Positions 43,254 to 54,906 of a DNA stretch of 64,000 nt are shown piece by piece. The notes under the pieces were generated by a model. The model was given only the letters and a program-made list of their open reading frames with translations. It was not told where the DNA came from and did no database searches. The stretch is from Desmodesmus armatus (Eukaryota; Chlorophyta; Chlorophyceae; Sphaeropleales; Scenedesmaceae). How positions within the stretch are numbered: the first letter of the stretch is position 1; each line of letters opens with the position of its first letter. Position numbers and translations under genes: made by a program. The DNA lies in contig VIIQ02000029.1 of assembly GCA_007449985.2 (NCBI GenBank), forward strand, positions 81,001 through 145,000. The letters are read 5' to 3'.

Positions 43254-44308
43254 ACTTGATGTTCATTAGAATAGATGGACTGAAGGTAAGCTTGGACCAT
43301 GTGCTGTTGCTGCTGGAGTCAGCAACATGTTTGTGTGTTACGGTGACGCTCATCTTGTTGTTGGTTGCTGAAGGTCTGGCAGCAATGCCTCTTTACAGCA
43401 GGGCCTCAGGAGGTGCTGTCAGCTGAGCACAGCCGCCATCAGTGGCATTATGCTGCAGCCTCTTTTCCCAGTTGAGTGACTGGTTGCAACCAACCCGATG
43501 ACAGCATCAGCATCGGTAGTAATACATTACACAGCTGTATGTTGCTCTAGATCTACGGTCATGAGCCCTGAGTTTGGCCAGTATTGCCGTCGTTGTGCAA
43601 TTGTTGTGCCACCACACGGACATGTTGTAACTCCTGTGCTGACCCCTTGTTTGCTGACACACCGTGTGTCAGGGCGGCACCCTCACACTCAGTGTGTACA
43701 GCGGTGTACAGTGACTGTACACACATGCATGCAATGGCGATTGTGGCAAAAGCACCAAATTGCACAGCCCATCGAACAGGGCAGAGGGTTGCTGACTGCA
43801 GCTAGAATCATCATGTATGATTTTTAAATGCAGTGCAAGCCTCGCAAACAGCAGCTGGGTGAGTCACAGGCTGCACAGACACCCAGCTGTCTGGTGTCAC
43901 CCAAACAACGAACGCACATGGCAGGCCCAAACCCATCCTTGGAAAGTGAAAATCGACTTCGGACATCGTTTGGTGGCCCAAACACACAGCAAAGGCTCTT
44001 GATCTCCCACACACTGTCTGCCCTTGTGTGACAGTTTTCAACTGCCTGGGCTTCAGTGACGCGCGAGGCAGGCAGTAACTCTTCCAATAATGATTCACTG
44101 TGATGTCAATTAGTTACAGTTCTCCTCAATTCTGTGTCGCCGCACGATTTTAGTGCTGCTGTACAGGCAGGGTGTCGCCGTATGTGCTTTCGAAGGACTG
44201 AATGGCTCTTATGGTGATCGAAAAGTAGCTGAAATCCACCCATAGATACGATGGTGCTCTAGCAAAAGCTTCCAGCTTCGGGCCCAAGAACAGCCTTGCT
44301 GCAGCATC
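43254..44308. other. Spacer before the S28 protease gene
   Basis: No gene was supported. It contains two short palindromes, at 43,654-43,672 (CTGACACAC, C, complement) and 43,704-43,722 (GTGTACAG, TGA, complement). Confidence 0.45.
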
Positions 44309-46192
44309 ATGGCCTCTGCAGCAGTGCTGGCTGGAGTACTGCTGGTACTGCTGCAAGCAGCAATCATCAGTGCAGGACCTCTTGATGACACGTGAGTGCC
44401 TCCAGCATGTGCTGATGCTGTTTGGTGCTCGCTGCAGCTGCTGCTCACCTAAACTGGGGTGCCAGCAGCAGCAGTCTGCAATGTAGAACGCAGGGATCGC
44501 TCCTGCACATGATGCAAGCATATCACCCCAGCAAGACAGTCAATGCAGCATCCAGTGCATACAGCAGCAAATACCTAACGCTGGAATCTGGAAGCTGCTA
44601 CACAAGGCAGCAGCAGCACCAACAAAACACATGCCCCCTCTGATCTGGGATGTGCACGCCGCTATGTTCCTGTCACATTGTGGATGCTGATGTGGTGTGC
44701 TCGAACACGTGCCAGTGGGTCTTTGGCATTGCTGACAGCACAAAAGAATTGCTGCAGAACAAGCCTGGCTGCTGGAAAAAGCTCTATGCATACGGTACAT
44801 ATGCTTGCAATGCAACATGGCAGTGAAACTCCGCTGTGTTTATGTGTTGCCGTTGCGCCTGCAGGCACCGCAATGATGGGTTGGGTCTGCAGCAGGCTGA
44901 CCTGCAGCGCAGTGCAGGTGATAAGTCGCTCATGAGATGCATGGATAGCTTCTGTTGTTGACAAGCCCTGTACATGCACATCTGCATACGGGCTCATGCA
45001 GTACAGCTGTGCAAGCTGCGGCTGCTGCACATGTGTCAGCCAGCAGCTACATAGTATGTGTAGCTGCTTGAACTGTGACAAGCCGGGGGGCAGCCCATGT
45101 TGACAGCCTGGTCAGCTGGCCTTGTCGCGAACACAGTTACGGTCACAGTTACAATACCTAGCACGGCAGCGCCGTCCAACCCGCAAGGGAGGCAGGGGTT
45201 CATGGGGGAACTAGAATGAAACCTTCACTCGCCACAAACAGGTCAAGGATACACATCATTACGGTCAGAGCTTCCAATATGCTGTTTTGCAGCTGACACC
45301 CTCACATAACCACTGCCTCCAAGCCCTGACGCTGCCCCTTGCTGTGCAAGCACCAGTGGCATCACTGCTGTAGCTGCAGCCGCTGCTGTCACTGCCGTCG
45401 CTGCTGCCTACTGCCTCTCATCCTATTTTGCCTGTTTCTTCTGATCTGCCCCTGCAGTGTACGAGTCTATCAAGCGCTCTTCCAGCAACAGGCAGCAGCA
45501 GCAGCAGCAGCCCCCTGTGTTCCTCTCCATCAGCCAGATGATAGCAGCACCTGCCAGATCTGACAGTGTGCTGCCGGTATGCCTCTGGCCTCAAGAGGTT
45601 TCACGGGCCCTAGAGAATGGCATCAACACAGCATTTGCTGGGCAGCTCAGCCAGAACGCTAGCGTGGACACTACGTACATACAGGTTCGCGCCTCCTTGG
45701 ACCTAGGTAGCTCAGGATGAACTCTTGAATGCGGCTGAAATCAACAACAGCAGCTGCTGTCTGATACGAAGCACATTGCATGTAGGTCAACCCACTGACG
45801 CTTAGTGGCGGCTTGATCAAAACCCCCAGCAGCTACTTTGCTAGCCTGCGTGCATTTGATACTGCCTGGGTGATTTTGATCTGCCATGTTCCCCGTTCAC
45901 TCCACTGCCTTGTGTGTTGTGTTCATGATGTGTCGCTGTTTATGTCGTGCAGAACCGTGCTGAGTGCACGTATCGCAGCTTCGTCACTTACTGGGGGCCA
46001 GCAGACATCTCCAAGTCTTTGGTGGAGGCCGGCAAGTCTGGCGCTCTCTGCAACATGATCCCCCAGTGAGTGTGTGATGTACATCATATGCGCTGGCTGG
46101 GCCGCCACAGGCTATTGACAACAGAGCGTCACTACATGTGGCTGGCTAGCGCACCCTGCAAAGCTTGGTGGTCTTGGGGTCAAGTGGCGTCA

Positions 46193-46254
<62 letters not shown>

Positions 46255-49200
46255 GCGGTGGCGGCAGCGGTAGCTGCTATAGCAGCAGCGCGGTTTCAGC
46301 ACCAGCACAGCAGCTGGCTGACTGACTGACTGCCACACTACTGCATGCTTTCCTACACCCTGCTTCATTTTGCAGGTACTGCACACAGCTTAACCTGCTG
46401 TCAGCAAACGCTGCTGGGGCACAAGGACACCAAGCCCTGCGGAGCAAGGTGTCAACCAAGGCCCGCATGGCCGCAGATGCCTCTCGCAAGGGCGGCAACA
46501 TGCGCAGGCGCAGCTTTGAGCCATACTTCCTAGCAAAGAGTGGCGGCTCCACAACGCCAGACCTGCCACCCATGCTGCAGTACAACTGCGAGAAGCGGTA
46601 CTTTGTGCAGGAGTTGGACCATTTTGCAGGTGAGGAGTGGCAGGGCAATTGTTGCAACGGCAGCCGGCCCGGCTGCATCCGGCACGATGCAACATGAACA
46701 CACATGCTTCTTGCATGCTGCACTTTGCTGACTACGTAGGCATATACCTGACCCGGCTCCGAGCCAGGCTGTCTGTGTAGTACAGCAGTACTGCCCAAAA
46801 GCAATTCTGGAGCACGACTTGCTTGCAGGTCCTGGCAGCAGCATTGCCATCCCTCAAGATGTGCTGCTGTGCGGATAGCAGAGCCTCTGCCAGACACGCT
46901 GTGCTCTGCCCTCTGCATCAGTTACTGCATTGCCGGCTTTGCTGCACAGCATACATGCTTTGCTGTGCTTGTATGGCAGCAGCATGCTCACAATGAGTAC
47001 AAGTCGTGCCTGATGCTCGCAAAACCCGAGCATGGAAAACTGGACGTCCCCAAGGGCTTGCGGGGGTTACCTGCAAGAGTAATGACAAGGATGGATCGAT
47101 CATCGATGACTATCGGATGATCATCGGATGACTATGACGTAGTGCCGCAATAGCTCTACAACGTTGTTATGCATAATGGCGTGACGTGACGTATGCGTGC
47201 TGCAGATGAGGGCCAGCCAGGCAACCAGCAGCAGCCCGGTCAGCAGCCCCGTGGTGAGCCAGGACCTGACGGAGACTGGGGCGGCCCTGGCCACGAAGGC
47301 AGCTCACATTACGACTATGATCCGCCAGGAGATGGACATGGCGCGCATTCGTTTTTCGGCGGCGGTGGTGGTGGACCACATGCCGGCTACGGTCACGAAG
47401 ATGGCCCGTCTTCCGGCTACGAAGGAAGTGGCGATGGCCCACATTACGATGATGGCCCCCATCCTGATGATGACCACGGCATGCCAGGCGGTTACGGTGC
47501 GCAAAAGGGTCTCAGCGGACCGGGACAGAAGTTCGGCGTGCCCCCTGGAAGGCCTACTACTCAGCACAAGGGGCGAGGTCATAAACCTCACCCGCCCAAG
47601 CACTCGAAGAAACACATCAAGGGGCGCAAGATGGACGCCAACGGCACGTCCACGTCGACACTCCAGGGCTACTACGACGACGATGAAGAAGACAGCGAGG
47701 AAAGCATTGGCCAGGCAGTAACGATTCAGGCTGTCCAGCAAGGACCAGGCGGCCTCGGCAATTCCTGGAAGCCACCAACAAAAAACCGCAAGAAAGGCAC
47801 AATCATCTTGCAGCCCCTGCCCAACCATTGGAGCCCTAACACACTCCCGGCTCCAGCCACAGACGACACTGCTCGCAGCGGCAACAGCGGTTCAGCACCT
47901 GGCGGCAACCAGTGGGGCTCCCAAAACCCTGGACAGTGGCTGCCCCCACTGCCTGCGCAGCAGTTGCCACAGAACCCTGTGCAGCAGCCAGTACAGCAAC
48001 CCCAGCAGCAGCCCCGGCAGCAGCCTCGGCAGCAGCCTGCACAGCAGGGTCAGCTCGTACCCGGACAAGAGCCACTCAACATGCCAATGCCCGGCGGTTG
48101 GCAGCAGCCACAACCGCAGCCGCAGCCATGGCGGCAGCAGCAGCAGCAGCAGTTTGTGGCACCCTCACCTCAGCAGCAGCAGTGGACGGCACCCCCACCA
48201 CAGCAGCAGCAGGAGGCGCTAGATGACAACCCCTTCTCCGCCATGGTACCACGCCAGCAGCAGCAGAGGGGTGTTGACTGGGGCCAGGTTGTAGGTGGAG
48301 AAGGCGGCAGTGATGAGGAAGCAAGGCAGCTTGAGGCTGAGGGAAGGTTCAAGCAGGTGTACTGGGTGTGTGATGCCGCCTGGCCAACTGATGCTGAAAA
48401 ACAGGTGTGTTGAGAGGAATCATGGTGCAGGGATGCCTCCCAAGTAGGCATATGCAGCACTGGTAGCCGAAAAGGCATGCACAGCTAGGCTGCTGGATGG
48501 TCATTGCCAGGCTTTTCCAAGTAAACTGCACACACGCGCACCTTGGTAAATGCCCAGGTGCACTACAACTTCCGCCCAACTTCCACATGCTGTGTCACAA
48601 AGTGTTGCTTTGACCAGAAGCATTAATCTCTGTGCATCTCTCTCTGCTGCGGCGGCTGCGTACTGACCATATGTTTTAACTGTACCATATGTTTTTTTGT
48701 GCTGGTACAGAGGTCCGCAGGCAATGTGGTGGTGTATTTGGGGAACGAAGGGCCCCTGGGCATCCCACAACAGCCGATCGTGTTCGAGAATGCAAGGCGG
48801 CTGAACGCCCTGGTGGTGCTGGTGGAGCACCGCTACTATGGTAGGTGTGGCGTGTGTGCACAGCATCAACTGCACCTCATGCGTCCGCATGAGGATGCAT
48901 GAAGGGTGCATGACTTGACATCTGCTCTGGCTGCACTTTGGCAGGCCAGTCAGAGTCAGGCTGCTAAACCCTAGGCCATCATGATATGGTAATACAGAGA
49001 GTACGGTACTCTTGATCCAAGGTTATTCAAACGTTGACGTTGTCCTTGCTGCCTGCTGGCTGGCACCCCAGGTGAGAGCCTGCCATTCATGGAGCCAACC
49101 AATGGGCCCCTGCCAACAGCCAAGTACCAGTGGCTCAACATGGCACAGGTGCGGGTCGGGGCCTCTCTGGCTTAGAGACACACATACTATGGAGTCCATG

Positions 49201-52200
49201 GGGTCCCAATGCGGGTGCACGACATATAGTACAGAACATCATGCACATGCTTGCGCAAATGTCTCAAGCAGCAGCTGCCGCAGTTGAAGCACTGATGCTG
49301 TGTACCTGAACATGGCACTCAGCACCTGCCTTCAAGGCCATCAACAGATCAGCTGTTGCAGCATCCTGATCAGGCTCCAGTCGAAGTGGTGGTGCATGTA
49401 AGACCATGTTTGTTGTTTGCAGGTGATCGAAGACAGCGTCTCTGTGGTGGCCCATGTCCGCAAGGAGCGCTCAGTGCCGCGCTCTGCACCAAACATCGTC
49501 GTCGGAGGGAGCTATGGTAAGTTCTTCACGTACACCAACACTGGGTTTCCAGTGGCTGTAGGCATGCAATCACCCAGCTGCGCGTGTATCCCGCCCAACC
49601 GCTAGCCCCAGGCACCACACAACACTCTGAGAAACAGACACTGCCTGCATAAGTGTTGCCGCCGCATGGCAAACTGTCCCTTGTGTTGACTGTCTGCAAT
49701 GCGCGGTAAGTGTGTCTCAAGTTGCGGGTTCAACACTGTTCACCATGTGCTGGCGAATCACAACCTGTTGAACAGCATGCTTCTCGATGTCGTGCCTGCT
49801 TGGAACCTCAAGACAAGTCCTGCACTTCACGGCAAGCTCAATGGTATTGCACGTTCCATTGTTGATGTTTGCAGGTGGCATGTTGGCCGCGTACCACAGG
49901 CTCAAGAGGCCCGACTTCTTTGCGTCTGCTGTTGCCTCTTCAGCACCCATGCAGTACATCAGTGAGTTTCTGTTACTGTTACTGTGACCTTGTGTGACTT
50001 GCTGCCACATACCACCTGCCTGATATTGTTGAACCAATCGACAAACTCGTACCCAAGTATCAGCCCTGTGAACTGCTGAATCCAGAACGTATCCGTATTG
50101 TTCATGGGGTGGCACTCTTGCAAGCTGCATATGCAGCAGCAGATGCAAGCACCCCGTCAGCATACCTCATCTCCAATTGCGGCAATATCTGCTCATTGAC
50201 TGTGTCTTTTCTGCTGCTGCAGCTGGGACTCCCATGTGGAGTGAAACCTCAAACCGCTTCCATGAGAACATACAGCGTTCGGCTGACGCTATGTCAGGTG
50301 GCACTGCCTGCAGCGCAACCATCAGGGCTGGACTGGCAAAGTGAGGATTGATCCGCCAGCGTTGATATGTGGCATAAAGCACTACCTTCACCATGTTCTC
50401 ATCGCCTCAGCAACAGGACATGCACTGTCTACATGCGTACACCTCATGTGGCGGCAGCGTGCTTGTCAAGCGTCTGTTAGATAGTGCGCGGCACTGCACT
50501 CCAACTGCAAAGTGGCTCAAGCAATTCACCGCACCACAGAGCAAGATAACTGCCGCATGGACGAAAACACTCTCAGACTGCAGTACACTGTTTCAGGACT
50601 GAGCAACACTCATGCTGACCCTCTGCCTGCTCTTTGCCTGTCACTGCCACTTGCCACGCAGGATGCTGGATACTGCCATCTCGGCCCCTGGCAGGCAGCA
50701 GCTGGCTCAGGTCTTCAAGCTGTGCGATGCCTCAAGCCTGAGTGACAGGGAGGCAGTTGTTGCACTGCAGCGTGACATTCTGTACACATACCAGGGCTTT
50801 GCACAGGTGGGCTTGGGGTCAGAGTGGGGTGGGACTCATCAGGGTGACGGAGTGATGACATTTTTACAGTTACAGTACCAGTACCAGTACAGTAGGTAAT
50901 TGGCTCAGCAAAAGCTGAGCCGCCCACAAGGGGAGCAAGAGGCTCATGGGGGAATTTTTGTTGCCGTACTGAGGCCTGGTTAGTTGAGTGTTGGGTGTAT
51001 TGATGCCAGCGCTGTCAGTGGCAGCACTGCTGGCAGCAGCCGGGCAGCAGCCTTTCACCCTGCCTGACCAGTGGAGGTTCTGGCAGCAGCTGTTGATATG
51101 ATGGATGCAGGAGGGTTGGCAGTCAGCGCCGCGCTGCAGGTGACCTGCAGGCAGTCAGCAGAGCAGCTTGTGCACCTGCTCTCGCGCATGCCGCGTGTGA
51201 TCAGTACACTCTGGTCACAATCATACTGCTCTCAGAAAAGTTTACTTCTCAGCATCAAACCGCTCCCAACCAGCCCCCTCTCATCACGACTCTGACTGCA
51301 TACAGGTCAACAACCAGCCACCACTGCTGGGCCAGATGGCCCTCGCCTGTGAGGTCATTACCAAGACCACACAGGCAGGGGGCTCGCCCTTACAGGCTCT
51401 GGCAGCAGTACACACCTTTTTCAACAGCGATGGCCTCAATGACTGGTGCTACAGCTGGGGCTATGATGCTAGGGCACCGCTGGTCCCAGGTGCTGGCAGC
51501 TACGGCTACAACAGCTACAGCTACCAGTGCTGTACACAGGGTACAGTGTACAGCAGCCTGCTGCCGGCTCGGGGTTCTGCAGGGACGTTGAACCCTGAGG
51601 ATCTGCCTGTCATGCGGCAGGACATTGAGAACAATTGCAGGTGGGTGTGTTGAGTGGCTGTATGTTAGAACAAGAGCCTGCAGCCTACAGTTCCTACTGA
51701 CCCAGTAATAACGGTCAGTGAAGACAGTTGCATAATTGATCACCGAGGATTGCCCTCCAATCAGGCAGGCAGAATTCTTCAGCAGGGCCTTTGTTGGCGG
51801 GAAAACGCCATAAGCACCTTGCTGCTGTCTCTGTGTGACTTCACAGGGGGGTGTTTGGCAGCGACATCAAGCCGCTGCACAGCCCCGGCTTCGCTCGCCA
51901 ATTCATGCGCCTGTTGCGGCGTGAGGGAGGTGTGGTCTTCACAAACGGTGACCTGGACGGCTGGGCCGGGGGCAGTCTGAACGGCAACGAGACCGACACT
52001 TACGACTACTACAGCGCACCCGAAGGTCCTAGGATGGAAGACGCAAAGCTGAAACAGTACGACGGGCCTCCTAGAAGGGATGGGCCTCCTGATAGGGATG
52101 GACCACCTAGTGGGGATGGGCCCCCTGCTAGGGATGGGCCCCCTGCTAGGGATGGGCCCCCTGGTAGAGATGGGCCACCTGGTAGGGATGGGCCCGGAGG

Positions 52201-52438
52201 GCCTCCCCAGCAGCGGCAGGAGCCTTGGAGGGAGCAAGTGGCCTTCATCACATACAAGGGGGCCTCACACTGCACGGATACACACACGTATGCCTGGCAG
52301 ACACCAGGGGAGCCAACGGAGTGGAAGCAGCAGCGTGCAGAGGCTATGGACAGAGCTGCTGCGTTTGCGACGCCGTCGCGCCTTGCGGCGCTGCGTGAGG
52401 ATCCATTGGCCCAGTTGGTTGAAAAGCCGGCGGTGTAA
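44309..52438 (+). CDS. Serine protease, family S28 (prolyl carboxypeptidase-like), with large insertions
   Basis: Fifteen exons, all phase-consistent: 44309-44391, 44865-44917, 45458-45684, 45953-46065, 46376-46629, 47206-48404, 48711-48840, 49072-49148, 49423-49516, 49875-49961, 50223-50340, 50662-50806, 51077-51139, 51306-51640, 51847-52438; 1,189 residues. A signal peptide (MASAAVLAGVLLVLLQAAI) points to the secretory path, lysosome-like vacuole or outside. S28 landmarks are YFVQELDHF (about 234-242), FKQVYWVCD, YLGNEGP, LVEHRYYGES, GGSYGGML (Ser about 742), TNGDLDGW (Asp about 1030) and GASH (His about 1134). S28 enzymes cleave after proline, from the C- or N-terminus. The family is usually about 450-550 residues. 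Here a Q/P/G-rich stretch of some 380 residues splits DHF from FKQ, and DGPPxR repeats sit between Asp and His. Exons 2 and 13 are short and the least certain. Confidence 0.9.
46196..46252. repeat. CAG microsatellite in intron 4 of the S28 gene
   Basis: About 18-19 uninterrupted CAG units within the intron between exons 4 and 5. Confidence 0.9.
52071..52200 (+). repeat. 18-bp coding minisatellite in the S28 gene
   Basis: Eight units encoding DGPPxR (last one DGPGGP), about residues 1065-1111, with near-identical third-unit copies (GATGGGCCCCCTGCTAGG twice). Confidence 0.85.
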
Positions 52439-53216
52439 GGGGGAGTTGTTTGAGTTTGGTGCTTGGCTTTTCTGTTGTGTTGGAGGCTAGATTGAGCACG
52501 GTCTTGTGGAAGGTGTGTTGTGTGGAAGGGTGCATGGATGCCCTGTGAGTCCTGTTGAAAAGTCCGTCCAGCAGCACAGCCAATGTTTGAGAGGTGCTGA
52601 CTGCAGATTTGCAAACACTGCTGTACTGAACTTGTTGAGCGGCTGTGTTGATGGCGCCATGTTGGCGGCAATGATCCATGCATGCGGTTGAATGTTTGGG
52701 TTGTGCCTGTTGCACATCAATCAACTGCCTCACATGATGAGAGGTGTGGAAGACAGCACCTGACACTGGCTGATTTGTGCTGGTGATGCAAGTCACTTTC
52801 TAGCACCAGCACTGACTGCCACCAACCTTGCACAGATGTGAGTGGTGCCAGCTGGCACCTGCAGGTTGCAACCTGCACACCAATTGGTGTGCGCAAGTCC
52901 CCACTAGAGTTTGTCACCGTGGTGTTGCTGGCACAGATGAGTGTCTGTTGCAGCACACCACTGGCTCGTCATACCAACCAGCACAAGTGCTAATCAGTTT
53001 TACCGTCATCAGGCCAGGCTGGGCCAGTGCCGCTCAGCAAGATAGCTGGGAAAACAGAAAGAAAGCTTTCTCAGTCAGACTTGTAACAAAGTGCAGGATT
53101 GGCCTTGAGTCCATCCTTGTAATAGATCAAAACGTAACAAAGCGTTTGGGGGGTGCTGTATCTGGGTCATCCTCGGAGAAGGAGAATCCTTCGGAGAGCC
53201 TGTGGCCCGAACAAAA

Positions 53217-53315
53217 GTGTGATAAAATGTGTGATATTCTGTGTGACTTTTTGTGTGATATTCTGTGTGACTTTTTGAGTAATATTCTGTGTGACTTTTT
53301 GAGTAATAAAATGTG
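53217..53315. repeat. 27-bp tandem repeat
   Basis: Three to four units of the type TGTGATATTCTGTGTGACTT with drift of GTGTGAT to GAGTAAT. Antisense reading gives KVTQNIT repeats, judged not to be a gene. Confidence 0.8.
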
Positions 53316-53693
53316 TAATGCCGTTTATTATGAAAAAGAGTGGCGACAGCTGTGGTCTTGGAGCACTTGACTGGTTGTATGATTGTATGTCAAGCTCGTT
53401 TGCAATTTCGGGCTGCAGCACGGTCGGAGCAGGCCGGATGGCAGAGGCCGTAGCGTCGTGGACATCAAACTGCTACATGTACGCAAAGAAGGCACTGCAA
53501 ATAGACAACGAAGACCAACACAAGACGTATCAGGGATGTCATTCGTTTTCTAGCGCAGACTGTAGCATGGTCGCGGGCAGGCCGCGTGGTGATGGCGATC
53601 TACTGGTTATGTCGACAAATTGAAGATCGTTTTCACGTGTCCTTGCAAGAACCTACACTTTACTGCCTTATGTTGCATCAAAACATGAAGCTG

Positions 53694-54540
53694 CAAGGCA
53701 GGGGGGCTGTCTGCCCCCCTGGACCCCCGCCACCAGTACTGTTGTGCTGCAAGAGAGACAGCAGCACCACACACTTACACTTGCTGGACCTGTAAGGCAG
53801 GGGGGCTGTCTGCCCCCCTGGACCCCCGCCAACAGTACTGTTGTGCTGCAAGAGAGACAGCAGCACCACACACACACACACACACACACACTTGCTGGAC
53901 CTGTAAGGCAGGGGGGCTAGCCGCCCCCCTGGACCCCCGCCACCAGTACTGTTGTGCTGCAAGAGAGACAGCAGCACCACACACATACACTTGCTGGACC
54001 TGTAAGGCAGGGGGGCTGTCTGCCCCCCTGGACCCCCGCCAACAGTACTGTTGTGCTGCAAGAGAGACAGCAACACCACCCACATACACTTGCTGGACCT
54101 GTAAGGCAGGGGGGCTGTCTGCCCCCCTGGACCCCCGCCAACAGTACTGTTGTGCTGCAAGAGAGACAGCAGCACCACACACATACACTTGCTGGACCTG
54201 TAAGGCAGGGGGGCTGTCTGCCCCCCTGGACCCCCGCCGGCATTGACTATAGTGCAGCAACACTTCGAAGTGATCGCGGGGGGCAAGGGGGGCGGCTAGC
54301 CCCCCTGCCTTGCAGGACCAGCAAGTGCCTGAATGAATGTTGTGCAGCAAGACAGGCAGTAATCGCGGGGGGCAAGGGGGGCGGCTAGCCCCCCTGCTTT
54401 ACAGGTCCAGCAAGTGTATGTGTGTGGTGCTGCTCTCTCTTGCCAAGAGTGCAGCAGTGCAGCACAACAGTACCGGTGGCGGGGGTCCAGGGGGGCAGAC
54501 AGCCCCCCTGCCTTACAAGTCCAGCAAGTGTATGTGTGGA
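53694..54540. repeat. About 100-bp hairpin satellite with inverted end units
   Basis: Six head-to-tail units starting near 53,694, 53,794, 53,904, 54,004, 54,103 and 54,201. Each holds CAGGGGGGC/GCCCCCCTG arms around TGTCT or TAGCC, followed by GACCCCCGCC and a CTTGCTGGACCTGTA segment. From about 54,280 three further units run in the opposite orientation. One unit has a CA-repeat expansion (53,868-53,890). Confidence 0.9.
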
Positions 54541-54906
54541 CATAGGGAGTGCCAGCTGTGTTATGCACCAAGCACATGACAAGAGCAGATGATGCATGCT
54601 CAGCGGAAGATAGCGACCTGCTCCCTGAGCAGCACTTTGCCTCTGGTGGAGGGTCCCAATGCTGGCAGTTGACATAAAGTTACGTAGGGCCACGGAAACT
54701 GGGCTGCCTGCCCCTTACTTCGACGGGTACGCGGACGGAAGGGAGCCCTGCTTTGCAACGTTGGTGCGTTTGAAATTGTCTAACAGCTCAGTCGGGGTTT
54801 GCAGCGTAGGTGAGACGCGTTTGAGTAAGCTAAACCAGCTGATTGTCTCCAAAACAATCATCAGAAAAACCGACGCGTAACACCTACGGCAGCAACATAC
54901 GGTGGC

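Larger units (their letters stand above)
52439..54906. other. Non-coding region between the S28 and F-box/LRR genes
   Basis: No gene was supported. It contains an AT-richer 27-bp repeat block (53,217-53,315) and the GC-rich hairpin satellite (53,694-54,540). Confidence 0.5.

Noticed and set aside
53694..54240. Possible CRISPR-like array because of regular spacing
   Set aside because: Whole units repeat including the would-be spacers, units are about 100 bp, and the genome is eukaryotic.
53678..54577. Several 90-200-codon frames with repeated GGPGGQTAPL
   Set aside because: They are readings of the GC-rich satellite on both strands, with no start context or non-repeat sequence.
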